DNA of 64,000 nt from an uncultured Mollicutes bacterium. GTDB taxonomy: Bacteria > Bacillota_I > Bacilli_A > RFN20 > CAG-826. This document shows, one piece after another, positions 1 to 8,276 of this stretch; positions within the stretch are counted from its first letter, which is position 1; every line of letters begins with the position of its first letter. The position numbers and the translations under genes were made by a program. Under the pieces are notes generated by a model that searched no databases, was not told the DNA's origin, and saw only the letters and a list, made by a program, of their open reading frames with translations. The DNA is taken from NCBI GenBank assembly GCA_900540395.1, contig UQFQ01000008.1, positions 5,541 through 69,540 on the forward strand, in the 5' to 3' direction.

Positions 1-133
1 TTTTGGTTTTTTCAGAAATTTTTGAAAAGTTAATCTCTCTAAAAGAGTATTCTCGATAAAGAAGTTGAGTAGCGTTAATTATTTCTTGTCTTCTTTCGTT
101 AAATTGTTCTTGGGTTCTTGCTCTAATAAACAT
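1..133 (-). CDS. TetR-family regulator, N-terminal part (cut by window edge)
   Basis: The 44 readable codons start at ATG 133-131 behind a GAGG ribosome site and run off the left edge. The peptide (MFIRARTQEQFNERRQEI.., then ..LLYREYSFREINFSKIS..) has the layout of a TetR DNA-binding domain: a basic first helix followed by the start of the helix-turn-helix. It is divergent from the redox genes beginning at 230, and the shared 96-base gap holds two inverted repeats, so it probably represses those genes and itself. The ligand-binding domain lies outside the window and the inducer cannot be inferred. Confidence 0.8.
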   Translation of the reverse strand, partial: MFIRARTQEQFNERRQEIINATQLLYREYSFREINFSKISEKTK

Positions 134-165
134 AAATTCCTACCTCAATCTTATTGTATCAATTG

Positions 166-215
166 TTGACATAATGTCAATTAATGATTATACTCTATTT
201 AATGACAAAGTGTCA
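166..215 (+). promoter_or_regulatory. Promoter with two TetR-type operators
   Basis: TTGACA (166-171), a 17-base spacer and TATACT (189-194) form a near-consensus sigma-A promoter for the gene at 230. The perfect 15-base palindrome TTGACATAATGTCAA (166-180) covers the -35 box, and a second inverted repeat TGACA-AAG-TGTCA (203-215) lies just after the expected start site. Both share the half-site TGACA, and their centres are 36 bases apart. The arrangement suits a TetR dimer blocking polymerase; that the divergent TetR at 133 is the binder is inference. Confidence 0.75.
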
Positions 216-229
216 GATAGGAGATATAT

Positions 230-514
230 ATGGCAAAGAAAGTTACTGCTGGAAGAGATGAATTAAGTAATTTTGCTCCAGAATTTGCTCATTTAAATGA
301 CGATATTTTGTTTGGAGAAGTTTGGTCAAGAGAAGACAAGCTTTCATTAAGAGATCGCTCTTTAATAACTGTTGTTGCTTTAATAAGTTCAGGAGTAATT
401 GATTCTTCACTTAAATTTCATATATTAAACGCCAAAAATAATGGCGTAAGTAAAGAAGAGTTTGCTGAAGCGATTACACATATTGCTTTTTATGTCGGAC
501 GGCCAAAAGCTTGA
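230..514 (+). CDS. Carboxymuconolactone decarboxylase-like domain, 5' half of a gene cut by in-frame TGA
   Basis: This is the N-terminal CMD (AhpD-like) domain of a CMD-cupin fusion protein; it starts at ATG 230 behind AGGAG. The reading frame stays open past TGA 512-514 and runs into the cupin part to 970, which would give a 246-residue protein of the usual family length. Family members have a segment like YAGWPKAWAAF here. In this copy the first Trp position is codon CGG (500-502) and the second is TGA (512-514). If CGG is Trp in this organism, only the TGA is a real defect. Alternatives are a recent nonsense mutation, a sequencing error, or stop readthrough. The reaction is unknown; relatives are oxidoreductase or thiol-peroxidase-like. 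Confidence 0.75.
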   Translation: MAKKVTAGRDELSNFAPEFAHLNDDILFGEVWSREDKLSLRDRSLITVVALISSGVIDSSLKFHILNAKNNGVSKEEFAEAITHIAFYVGRPKA

Positions 515-526
515 GCCGCTTTTAGA

Positions 527-970
527 ATGGCAAAAGAAATATATGAAGAAAGTGATGATATAAAACATGGAGGAATATTCGGATTAGGCGAAGAAAATAA
601 AGCATACGAGAAATATTTTGTTGGTAAAAGCTACTTAAAATTGCTTTCTAATCCAAAAGACCCAATTGCTATATCAAATGTAACTTTTGAGCCTGGTTGT
701 CGTAATAATTGGCATAAACACAATGCTAAAAAAGGTGGAGGCCAAGTTTTAATTTGCGTTGATGGATATGGTTATTATCAAGAGGAAGGTAAAGAAGCAA
801 TAAGTTTAAAACCTGGTGATATAGTCGAAATTAAACCAGGCGTTAAACATTGGCATGGAGCTAGAAAAGATAGTTGGTTTTCTCATCTTGCTTTTGAAAT
901 ACCTGGAGAAGAAACAAGCAATGAATGGCTTGAACAAGTAAGCGATGAAGAATATTCAAAATTAAAATAA
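527..970 (+). CDS. Cupin domain, 3' half of the CMD-cupin gene
   Basis: A small-barrel cupin follows in the same frame as the CMD domain, only four codons after the TGA at 512-514. Metal-ligand candidates are visible in NNWHKHNAKKGGGQ (motif 1, two His) and in PGVKHWHGARKDSW (motif 2). The ATG at 527 has no ribosome site of its own, and it is an internal Met of the family alignment (RMAKEIYEES). The fragment is therefore best read as the C-terminal half of one interrupted gene rather than an independent protein. Reinitiation after the TGA could still yield a free cupin. The next gene, a flavodoxin-like reductase, follows after 14 bases in the same operon. Confidence 0.75.
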   Translation: MAKEIYEESDDIKHGGIFGLGEENKAYEKYFVGKSYLKLLSNPKDPIAISNVTFEPGCRNNWHKHNAKKGGGQVLICVDGYGYYQEEGKEAISLKPGDIVEIKPGVKHWHGARKDSWFSHLAFEIPGEETSNEWLEQVSDEEYSKLK

Positions 971-984
971 GGAAGGTTGTTTAG

Positions 985-1527
985 ATGAAAAAGATATTTA
1001 TATTTTCTTCTTCTTTAAGAAAAGGAAGTAATTCAGATGCCTTAGCGTTAAAAATTAAAGAAGGAGCAGAGAAAGCAGGTAATGAAGTAGCTTATTTAAA
1101 AGCAAACGAAATTGAACTTAATTATTGTATAGGATGTTTGACCTGCATAAAAACTGGTAAATGTGTATTAAAGGATTCGATGAATGATCTGTATAAAAAG
1201 ATTAGCGAAAGCGATGTGTTAGTTTTTGCTTCACCGATTTATTATTATGGAATAAGTGGTTTATTAAAAACTTTTCTTGATAGACTTAATCCGCTATTTA
1301 ATGCAACAAATAAATTTAAAGAAGTTTATTTAACTTTTAGTGCTGCCGAAGATGAAGGTGAAACAACTTATGAAAAAGCAGTAACAGCTATTCAAGGCTG
1401 GGTCGATTGCTTTGAAGGAGTAGAAATTAAAGGCGTTGTTTTTGCAGGTGGAGTTGACTCGACTAATGCCGTTTTAAATAAAAAAGATGTATTAGAAAAA
1501 GCTTTTGAATTAGGCCAAAATATCTAA
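985..1527 (+). CDS. NAD(P)H-dependent FMN reductase / flavodoxin-like protein
   Basis: A 180-residue flavodoxin-fold protein. The N-terminal FSSSLRKGSNSDAL loop (about residues 8-20) matches the FMN phosphate-binding loop. A cysteine pair, CIGCLTCIKTGKC (about 48-60), is typical of the iron-sulfur-flavoprotein-like NADPH-dependent FMN reductases. ASPIYYYGISGLLKTFLDR (about 81-100) is the second flavin-binding segment. It probably reduces flavin or quinone-like substrates in the cytosol. It is cotranscribed with the CMD-cupin gene under the TetR-controlled promoter, which suggests a response to a redox-active or electrophilic compound. The ribosome site is AAGGAAGG. Confidence 0.85.
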   Translation: MKKIFIFSSSLRKGSNSDALALKIKEGAEKAGNEVAYLKANEIELNYCIGCLTCIKTGKCVLKDSMNDLYKKISESDVLVFASPIYYYGISGLLKTFLDRLNPLFNATNKFKEVYLTFSAAEDEGETTYEKAVTAIQGWVDCFEGVEIKGVVFAGGVDSTNAVLNKKDVLEKAFELGQNI

Positions 1528-1611
1528 AAAATATATTATAAATCAGAAAAATAGTTTAGATTTGCAAGGTTATTTGAATTTTCTTTACTAAAAATACATA
1601 CAAGCAGAAAG

Positions 1612-1634
1612 GCCAAGAAACGCTTGGCTTTTTT
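1612..1634 (+). terminator. Rho-independent terminator of the redox operon
   Basis: GCCAAG (1612-1617), loop AAACG and CTTGGC (1623-1628) are followed by six T. It ends the TetR-controlled operon. The rest of the 310-base gap up to 1837 shows no coding sequence, only the promoter of the next gene at its right end. Confidence 0.85.
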
Positions 1635-1802
1635 GATTTATGCTTTCTAAAATACCGCTTTTCGAATTATTAAGATATTATTGCTTATCATAAAAGTTAT
1701 TCATTTAAATTGTCACTACTTGTTAATTCATCAAAAAAACATTGCTTGTTATTCATATTGTCTCAACTTTATCATTAGGTAATTAATTTTTATTACTTTC
1801 AA

Positions 1803-1831
1803 TTTAAGTTTATCTCTTTAACCGATAAAAT
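1803..1831 (+). promoter_or_regulatory. Promoter placing the start site at the ATG (leaderless)
   Basis: The -10 box TAAAAT (1826-1831) lies six bases before ATG 1838; the -35 (TTTAAG, 1803-1808, spacer 17) is weak. No Shine-Dalgarno is present. Transcription would start at about the A of the ATG. Confidence 0.5.
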
Positions 1832-1837
1832 GTATGT

Positions 1838-2140
1838 ATGAAATATGCGGATGAAGTTTATGCCATTTTAGATAAGATTCCAAAAGGAAAAGTTGTTACT
1901 TATAAGCAAATTGCAATTATGCTTGGCAATAAGAATTTAGCTCGAGTTGTCGGCAATGTGCTACATAAAAACCCTCTTCCTTTAATTCATCCTTGTTATA
2001 AAGTAGTTAATAATAAAGGTGAACTTGCTAAAAACTTTGGTTATGGTGGTATAGAAAAGCAAAAAGAAATGCTTATAAATGACGGAATTGAAGTAATTGA
2101 ATATAAAGTTAATTTAAATAAATATAGGTGGAAAATATGA
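1838..2140 (+). CDS. MGMT-like DNA-binding / alkyltransferase domain protein
   Basis: A 100-residue protein consisting only of the C-terminal domain of O6-methylguanine-DNA methyltransferases. The N-terminal segment KIPKGKVVTYKQIA is typical. The recognition helix LARVVGNVLHKNP carries the Arg finger (R36). The active-site motif reads HPCYKVV with Cys53, where classical enzymes have PCHRV. The Cys is retained, so alkyl transfer is possible, unlike the ATL proteins that have Trp there. The family's N-terminal domain is absent, as in other short members. The TGA stop (2138-2140) overlaps the ATG of the kinase gene. No ribosome site is present; translation is probably leaderless. Confidence 0.85.
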   Translation: MKYADEVYAILDKIPKGKVVTYKQIAIMLGNKNLARVVGNVLHKNPLPLIHPCYKVVNNKGELAKNFGYGGIEKQKEMLINDGIEVIEYKVNLNKYRWKI

Positions 2141-3093
2141 AAAAAGTTTTGGTAGTTGGTGAAATATTAATTGATCTAGTAGAAGGTAAAGATGGCTTTA
2201 AAGCATCTATTGGAGGAGCTCCATTTAATGTTGCTTATAATCTTTCTTCTTTAGGTGATGATGTAACTTTTGTTGGGCAAGTTGGGGATGATTACTTTGG
2301 AAATTTAATTTTAAATAGTTTGAAGGGTAAGAAAAACTTAAATTTAAATATTGAAAAATTAAACGAAAGAAACACAACAATTGCTCTTAATGTTGATGAT
2401 TCCGGAAAAAGAAAATATTCCTTTATTAGAAAAAACGCTGCAGATTACGCATTTAATTTAGAGAAAATTAATAGTCTTGATATAAGTAAATTTAACTTAA
2501 TACATATTGGGAGTTTGTTTTTATCTAATGTTGAAAGTCGAAAAGTGATAAGTGTCTTAATTGAACGAGCAAAGAAACTAAATATTCCAGTTTCTTTTGA
2601 TGTTAATTTAAGAACAGATATTTTTGATGAAAACACAAACGTTTTAAATATCTATAATAGTTTTATTGAAAGCGCTGATTTAATTAAATTTTCAGATGAA
2701 GAAACACCATTTTTCTTTAACGGACTTTCTCAAAAAGAAATTTTTAATAAGATTAATGCAAAATGTTTATTAATTACTGAAGGTAGTAAAGGTTCAAGCT
2801 TAATAACAAAGGAAGCAATAATTGCTCATACATCTTTTAAGGTAAAAGTAAAAGATACTGTTGGAGCTGGTGATAGCTTTTATAGTGGTTTTTTACACGC
2901 TTACTTAAATCTTGATGATATTAATAATCAAAATCTAAATGGCGCACTTGAGTTTGCAAGCGCATGTGGTGCTTTAACCTGTTTAAAAGATGGTGCAATA
3001 AATGGGTATAAAAGCGAAAAAGATGTTTATAAATTTATAAAAGATAGAGCAATTACTAAAAAAGATTTTTTATTTTTCAACTTTAATAAATAG
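2137..3093 (+). CDS. PfkB-family sugar kinase (fructokinase-like)
   Basis: A 318-residue ribokinase-fold kinase. SIGGAPFNVAYNLSSLG (about residues 24-40) is the substrate-side di-glycine motif, and DTVGAGDSFYSGF (about 246-258) holds the anion hole and catalytic Asp. The GEILIDLVEG start and GGAPFNVA resemble fructokinases, so phosphorylation of fructose or a related sugar is likely; the exact substrate is not proven. ATG 2137 is chosen because AGGTGG lies six bases before it; an in-frame GTG at 2128 is part of that ribosome site. The gene overlaps the MGMT-like gene by four bases, and its 3' end overlaps the convergent TetR gene by eleven. Confidence 0.85.
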   Translation: MKKVLVVGEILIDLVEGKDGFKASIGGAPFNVAYNLSSLGDDVTFVGQVGDDYFGNLILNSLKGKKNLNLNIEKLNERNTTIALNVDDSGKRKYSFIRKNAADYAFNLEKINSLDISKFNLIHIGSLFLSNVESRKVISVLIERAKKLNIPVSFDVNLRTDIFDENTNVLNIYNSFIESADLIKFSDEETPFFFNGLSQKEIFNKINAKCLLITEGSKGSSLITKEAIIAHTSFKVKVKDTVGAGDSFYSGFLHAYLNLDDINNQNLNGALEFASACGALTCLKDGAINGYKSEKDVYKFIKDRAITKKDFLFFNFNK

Positions 3094-3682
3094 AAGTTAA
3101 AAGTCTAGCTAAAGTATTTACATCTAGATTACAGTTTTCGTTAACCCATCTTCTAATAGCGGCAAGCCATCCGCTTATAATAAAATCGACATAATAATCT
3201 TCGCTTACATAAGCATTTTTTCGATATTGAATATTAGAATTTATAAGGTTACAAATAAAATTTAGTTGAATAAGTCTTTCGCTAATTGAAGAAAATGAGT
3301 TGTTATTCATTATGATTGTCACAAATTCACGGTTTTGCTTTAAATACTTTAATAGATAAGCAACTTTACTAGTTGTATTTTCTCTACTAGACAAACTTAA
3401 AAATAGAGTCTCAATTCTTTTGAAAAACTGGACGATTAGTTCATCAAGAAGGTGATATAAAGAGGCATAGTGTTTATAAAACGTTGTTCGATTTATGCAT
3501 GCTTTTTCACAAAGCTCGCTTACATCAATCTCAGTAATTGATTTTGAAGTTAATAAACTAATTAAGCTTTTTGAAAGCTTTCTTTTAGTGTTTATAACCT
3601 TTAAATTAGCTTTTTTATCACCGATTTCATGTTTTTCGTAAAATAAGGTTTTTGATTGTTCTTTTTCATCAAAATTATTCAT
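3083..3682 (-). CDS. TetR/AcrR-family transcriptional regulator
   Basis: About 199 residues with an N-terminal TetR helix-turn-helix: KLSKSLISLLTSKSITEIDVSEL, then CINRTTFYKHYASLYHLL, where TTFYKHY is the recognition helix signature. The C-terminal helical domain resembles the DhaS/TetR_C_7 type. It is divergent from the ABC exporter genes at 3792-7075, which it probably regulates. ATG 3682 is preferred because TAAAAT (3693-3698, complement) is ten bases upstream; in-frame ATG 3691 and TTG 3727 are alternatives. No Shine-Dalgarno is seen. The stop overlaps the end of the kinase gene by eleven bases. Confidence 0.85.
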   Translation of the reverse strand: MNNFDEKEQSKTLFYEKHEIGDKKANLKVINTKRKLSKSLISLLTSKSITEIDVSELCEKACINRTTFYKHYASLYHLLDELIVQFFKRIETLFLSLSSRENTTSKVAYLLKYLKQNREFVTIIMNNNSFSSISERLIQLNFICNLINSNIQYRKNAYVSEDYYVDFIISGWLAAIRRWVNENCNLDVNTLARLLTSIY

Positions 3683-3745
3683 AATCAACATTATTTTATT
3701 ATGTGTTGTTTTAAAAGTAAAAATCAATTTCGCTTAATTGAATAG

Positions 3746-3759
3746 TCAACACTTGTCGA
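3746..3759 (+). promoter_or_regulatory. Candidate TetR operator between regulator and exporter
   Basis: TCAACA-CT-TGTCGA is an imperfect inverted repeat (five of six positions pair) in the divergent gap. It lies upstream of the exporter start and close to the regulator's promoter. The assignment rests on position and symmetry only. Confidence 0.4.
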
Positions 3760-3791
3760 TTAAAATTGTATTAATAATAGAGGGCAGAAAA

Positions 3792-4496
3792 ATGGAATAT
3801 CTTTTACAGTTTAAAAACGTTAGCAAAGAGTATCATGTTGGAGATACGATTATAAAAGCTAACGATAATTTAACATTCAATATTAACGCCAACGAATTTT
3901 GTATTATTGTCGGACCTAGTGGAAGTGGTAAAACCACTCTTTTAAATTTACTTGGTGGGATGGATTCTGTTAGTAGTGGGTCTATTATTGTTGATAAAGA
4001 AGATATTTCAAAATATAACGAAAAGCAATTAACTCTTTTTAGACGTAATTCTATTGGATTTGTCTTTCAATTTTATAATTTGATGGCTAATTTAACAGCT
4101 ATTGATAATGTTGAAATAGCTAGTGAGATTTGCAAGAACCCTCTTGATTCAAAAGAAGCTTTAAAAGCAGTCGGTCTTGAAACTAGGATGAAAAATTTTC
4201 CTAGTCAACTTTCTGGAGGCGAACAACAAAGAGTCTCAATTGCTAGAGCTTTAGCTAAAAACCCTAAATTATTGCTTTGTGATGAACCTACAGGCGCCCT
4301 TGATTATGAAACCGGGAAAAAGGTATTAAAAGTTTTGTACGATCTTTGTAAAAAGAGAAATAAAACTGTAATTGTTGTTACGCACAACTCTGCATTAACA
4401 AAAATGGCTGACCATGTTTTACATATAAAAAACGGAACAATTGTTTCTGAAGAATTTAATGAGCATCCTGTACCAATTGAGGAGATTGAGTGGTAA
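3792..4496 (+). CDS. ABC transporter ATP-binding protein (MacB/LolD type)
   Basis: A 234-residue ATPase with Walker [10 protein letters not shown], the Q-loop FVFQFYNL, signature [15 protein letters not shown] and Walker [13 protein letters not shown] followed by the H-loop VVTHN. The EPTGALD form and its pairing with an FtsX-type permease place it in the MacB/LolD/SalX exporter subfamily. ATG 3792 follows GAGGG; upstream in-frame starts lack a ribosome site. The stop TAA overlaps the ATG of the permease. Substrate is unknown; peptides, drugs or lipoproteins are typical for the family. Confidence 0.9.
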   Translation: MEYLLQFKNVSKEYHVGDTIIKANDNLTFNINANEFCIIVGPSGSGKTTLLNLLGGMDSVSSGSIIVDKEDISKYNEKQLTLFRRNSIGFVFQFYNLMANLTAIDNVEIASEICKNPLDSKEALKAVGLETRMKNFPSQLSGGEQQRVSIARALAKNPKLLLCDEPTGALDYETGKKVLKVLYDLCKKRNKTVIVVTHNSALTKMADHVLHIKNGTIVSEEFNEHPVPIEEIEW

Positions 4497-7075
4497 TGAA
4501 AAAAACTTATACAAAGTACATATTTTCCTCAATTAAACAAGATTTAAGCCGCTTAATTTCTATTTTTGTAATTGTTGTTTTAGGCTTAGGCTTTTTGGTT
4601 GGGTTAAAATCAACATCTCCAGATTTAAGAGCTACCATGAATCAATATTATAATGATATGAATTTCATGGATGTCTATATTCAATCCACTATTGGGTTTT
4701 CAGATAGTGATGTTGAAACTTTAAGAAGCGAATTAAGTGGAGTTAGTCAAATTGAAGGATATTATCAAATGGATGAATTTACATACATTGATAATAAAAA
4801 GAGCGAAACTAGATTAATTTATAGAACTTTTGAGAACAATTCTATTGATAAAATTACACTTGTTGATGGAGAATTTCCTGATAATGAAAACGAGGTTTTA
4901 TTATTAAATAATTCTAGCGATACTGTAAGTCATAAAATAGGAACTCAAATCAGAATAACTAATGATGATGGAACAGAAGAAACTTATACAGTTTCTGGAC
5001 TTGTCGATGATCCTTTTTATATTTCTAGAAATGGAGATGTAACTACAATCGGTAGTGGTGTTCTTGATGCGGTTGTTTATTTTGATAGCAGTTTTTATGA
5101 GCCAAAAGAAACTACAATCATAAAAATAAGGTATGCCGGAGCTCGACAATATAATTCTTTTTCTCAAGAATATAAAGATTTTATTGATAGAAAAATTGAT
5201 GAAATAAATGAGATTAGCGCGCCTTTTCTTGAAAATCGTATTGCTGAGATTAAAGAAATGATGAAAGATGAGGCCGCAGAACAAATTAGAACTCAATTTG
5301 AAGAAGCTATTAATAACAGTGAATTTAGTGATGAAATTAAACAAGGGCTTATTGATGCATTAGAAAAATTTTTAGAAACAGAAGAATTCGATGCTTTGGT
5401 TGCAAATCAAATTGAAGAAACATTTGAAGAACAATTTGGATCGATTGATACTACTTGGTATGTTTTATCAAGAGAAGAGAATCAAGGCGCTTATATGTTT
5501 GAACAAGACTCTGGAAAAGTTGATGCGGTAAGTGCTGTTTTCCCAGTATTCTTTTTTGTTATTGCTCTTTTAGTTTCTGTTACTAGTGTTACTAGAATTA
5601 TTAATAAAGATAGAGGACAAATGGGGACTTTGAAATCGCTAGGATATTCAAAGGGTATGATTTATACAAAATATCTTATTTATGGTTTATTAACGACAAT
5701 TTTAGGTTCTATTGTTGCAATACTTTTTGGACTTTTCGTTTTACCAACTATTATTGGTTATATTTATGGTACTTTGTATGATATTGGTCCGATTGTTTAT
5801 ATAGGTGATCCAGCAACCATAGCTCTTTATACCTTCTTAATGATTGCTCTTATCTTATTAACTATAACCATAATTGCCTTTGCTTCTTTAAGAGATAATG
5901 TTTCTTCGCTCTTAATTGGGAAAGCGCCTGTTCCAGGAAAGAAAATTTGGCTTGAACACATTCCTTTTATATGGAAGCATCTTAAATTTAATACCAAATC
6001 GATGTTAAGAAACGTTTTTAGATTCAAGAAAAATCTTATTATGATGCTTATTGGAATTGGCGGGTGTACTGGCCTTTTATTAACTAGTTTTGGTATTAAA
6101 GACTCATTAAGTGTTATTAACACAACACAATATACAGAAATTATTAAATATGATTTTGTTGCTAAATTAACTGATGAAGGAATGAATGGCGACAACATTT
6201 TTGATGTAGGAAATAGTACGAAAGCATATTATTACGATGGTGAAGCTCTTGGAGCAGACAGCAATATTGATATGAGTTTAATAGCCACAAATTCTTTACC
6301 TGAATATGTTGGCTTAGACGATCCACTAAGTTTTGATAGTAGTAGTTTTATTATTACTAAACAAATTGCTGATGAGTTTAACTTGTCAGTTGGTGATAAC
6401 CTTGTAATTTCTTTAGATGATTTAAATAACAGTCTTACTCAAATTAGAATTACTGGAATTACTCAAAACTATATTGGGAATTACGTTTATTGTGGTGAAG
6501 AAATAATGAAGAATTATTTCCCATCTTTAAGTGTAAACGCTTATATAGTTGATACCGGGTTAAGTGATGAGGAAGTTAATGCTTATATTGATCGAATGTT
6601 AGAAAATCCTTTGGTTACAAGTATTATCAATTCACAAAATACAAAATTAGTTTATGAAAGCGTATTAAATAACCTAGATGCGCTTGTAGTTATTATTGTT
6701 TTATTAAGTGGAGCTCTAATTGCCGTAGTTATTTACAATTTAACTGACATTATGGTTTCTGAACGTGTTAAAGAAATCGCAACCCTTAGAGTTAACGGCT
6801 ATTATCGTTATGAAGCCTTACTTTATATTTTTAGAGAAATATTCTTTATGACAATAATTGGAGTTGCTATTGGTATAGGTGTTGGTGTGTTCTTGCATAA
6901 TTATATTATGAATAGTATTTCCTCTGTAGGTCTTACCTTTGGCATGGCAATTGCTTGGCCAAGTTACATTTATACTATTCTTTTAGCCCTTGGTTTTGTT
7001 CTCTTAGTTTGTGTTTTATTCTTCCCTAAAATTAATAAGATAAAGATGGCGGAAGCATTAAAATCTGTAGAATAA
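4496..7075 (+). CDS. FtsX-type ABC transporter permease
   Basis: An 859-residue permease with two FtsX domains. TM1 is near residues 17-37, followed by a large extracytoplasmic region (about 40-340) with an acidic helical stretch rich in Glu (about 245-315). A three-TM cluster follows (about 345-470). A second half repeats this plan: TM at about 515-535, extracytoplasmic domain, and three TM at about 715-850. RGQMGTLKSLGYSKG and VKEIATLRVNGYYRYE are the conserved cytoplasmic coupling loops of the two halves. It works with the ATPase encoded just upstream. Expression is probably set by the divergent TetR. Length and duplicated architecture match the SalY-like group. Confidence 0.88.
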   Translation: MKKTYTKYIFSSIKQDLSRLISIFVIVVLGLGFLVGLKSTSPDLRATMNQYYNDMNFMDVYIQSTIGFSDSDVETLRSELSGVSQIEGYYQMDEFTYIDNKKSETRLIYRTFENNSIDKITLVDGEFPDNENEVLLLNNSSDTVSHKIGTQIRITNDDGTEETYTVSGLVDDPFYISRNGDVTTIGSGVLDAVVYFDSSFYEPKETTIIKIRYAGARQYNSFSQEYKDFIDRKIDEINEISAPFLENRIAEIKEMMKDEAAEQIRTQFEEAINNSEFSDEIKQGLIDALEKFLETEEFDALVANQIEETFEEQFGSIDTTWYVLSREENQGAYMFEQDSGKVDAVSAVFPVFFFVIALLVSVTSVTRIINKDRGQMGTLKSLGYSKGMIYTKYLIYGLLTTILGSIVAILFGLFVLPTIIGYIYGTLYDIGPIVYIGDPATIALYTFLMIALILLTITIIAFASLRDNVSSLLIGKAPVPGKKIWLEHIPFIWKHLKFNTKSMLRNVFRFKKNLIMMLIGIGGCTGLLLTSFGIKDSLSVINTTQYTEIIKYDFVAKLTDEGMNGDNIFDVGNSTKAYYYDGEALGADSNIDMSLIATNSLPEYVGLDDPLSFDSSSFIITKQIADEFNLSVGDNLVISLDDLNNSLTQIRITGITQNYIGNYVYCGEEIMKNYFPSLSVNAYIVDTGLSDEEVNAYIDRMLENPLVTSIINSQNTKLVYESVLNNLDALVVIIVLLSGALIAVVIYNLTDIMVSERVKEIATLRVNGYYRYEALLYIFREIFFMTIIGVAIGIGVGVFLHNYIMNSISSVGLTFGMAIAWPSYIYTILLALGFVLLVCVLFFPKINKIKMAEALKSVE

Positions 7076-7231
7076 TTAAGATTTGCAGGCTTTTCGATTT
7101 AATTGAAGAATATGCTTGTATTAAATCAACTTTAGTTTTTATATAAAAAATAAATTAAAATTAATCCTTAGTCGTTTACTAATAAAATTCTAATTAAGAT
7201 AAAAACACATCAAAAATCTTTATTACTTAGT

Positions 7232-7259
7232 TTGAAATTTATAATAGTTTCTATATAAT
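7232..7259 (+). promoter_or_regulatory. Promoter of the DegV gene
   Basis: TTGAAA (7232-7237), a 16-base spacer and TATAAT (7254-7259). A leader of about 28 bases with AAGGAAGGAG (7271-7280) precedes ATG 7295. The 219-base gap after the permease shows no other gene. Confidence 0.7.
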
Positions 7260-7294
7260 CTATCAATGTTAAGGAAGGAGCTTTAAAAATTAAC

Positions 7295-8185
7295 ATGAAT
7301 AAATTTTTATTAAGTTGCTGCTCAACAAGTGATTTAAATGTTAAACATTACAAAGACAGAGGAATTCGTTATATTTGTTTTCATTATTTTTTAGATGGAA
7401 TTGAACATAAAGATGATTTTGGTGAAACACTTCCTATTAGCGAATTTTATAAAAAGATGGAACAAGGAGCAATGACTAAAACTAGTCAATTAAATGCTCA
7501 AGATTATTACAACTATTTTGAAAACTTAATTAACGAAGGATACAAAGAAATTTTACATCTTACTTTATCTAGTGGAATTAGCGGAACCATTAATAGCGCA
7601 AGAATTGCTGTTAATATGATTAATGAAAAATATAAAGATGTAAAAATTTATATTGTTGATTCATTAGCTGCAAGTAGTGGCTATGGATTACTTATGGAAA
7701 AATTAGCTGACTTAAAGGATGAAGGAAAGAGCATTGAAGAAGTTAGAGATTGGGCTGAAAACAATCGTTTATTTATTAATCATTGGTTCTTCTCAACAGA
7801 TTTAAAATATTATGTTAGAGGCGGAAGAATTTCTAAAACTAGTGGCTTCTTCGGCAATATGTTACACGTTTGTCCACTATTAAATGTTAACGATGAAGGA
7901 AAACTTATTCCTAGAGAAAAAATCATTGGTAAGAAAAAAGTTATTAATGCGATTGTTCAAAAAATGATTGAAAACGCAAAAGATGGCAAAGATTATAACG
8001 ATTATTGCTATATCTCTCATAGCGCTGTATTTGAAGATGCTAAAGCTGTCAAAGATAAAGTAGAAGATTATTTTCCAAATCTTAAAGGTAAAGTTGAGAT
8101 CTTTGATATTGGAACAACTATTGGATCCCATACAGGGCCAGGAACGGTCGCTTTGTTCTTTGTAGGAAAAGAAAGAAAAGAATAA
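7295..8185 (+). CDS. DegV-family fatty-acid-binding protein (FakB-like)
   Basis: A 296-residue DegV protein, which in Firmicutes binds fatty acids and presents them to the kinase FakA. Visible family features are the N-terminal SCCSTSDL, the TKTSQLNAQDYYNYF segment (about 66-80), the LSSGISGTINSA loop that grips the carboxylate (about 92-103), IYIVDSLAASSGYG, and the C-terminal GTTIGSHTGPGTVALFF. No FakA gene lies in the window. It is a single-gene unit with its own promoter and a terminator at 8196. Confidence 0.9.
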   Translation: MNKFLLSCCSTSDLNVKHYKDRGIRYICFHYFLDGIEHKDDFGETLPISEFYKKMEQGAMTKTSQLNAQDYYNYFENLINEGYKEILHLTLSSGISGTINSARIAVNMINEKYKDVKIYIVDSLAASSGYGLLMEKLADLKDEGKSIEEVRDWAENNRLFINHWFFSTDLKYYVRGGRISKTSGFFGNMLHVCPLLNVNDEGKLIPREKIIGKKKVINAIVQKMIENAKDGKDYNDYCYISHSAVFEDAKAVKDKVEDYFPNLKGKVEIFDIGTTIGSHTGPGTVALFFVGKERKE

Positions 8186-8195
8186 TTTAAAATAT

Positions 8196-8220
8196 ACCTT
8201 GGCAATGTCCAAGGTTTTTT
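8196..8220 (+). terminator. Rho-independent terminator after DegV
   Basis: ACCTTGG (8196-8202), six-base loop, CCAAGGT (8209-8215), then a run of T to 8220. Confidence 0.88.
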
Positions 8221-8240
8221 ATTCGCTATAGTATTTCAAT

Positions 8241-8269
8241 TTAACAAACAGAGTTTAAGTAAGTAAAAT
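8241..8269 (+). promoter_or_regulatory. Promoter of CDF gene, leaderless configuration
   Basis: TTAACA (8241-8246), 17 bases, TAAAAT (8264-8269); ATG follows after seven bases at 8277, which is the expected +1. No ribosome site precedes the ATG. Confidence 0.6.
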
Positions 8270-8276
8270 ATTAAAC

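Noticed and set aside
2128..2136. GTG 2128 as the start of the PfkB kinase
   Set aside because: The GTG is part of the AGGTGG ribosome site that serves ATG 2137 at ideal spacing.
3738..3791. Upstream start for the ABC ATPase
   Set aside because: The extra 18 residues do not match the family and overlap the promoter/operator region; ATG 3792 has a GAGGG site.
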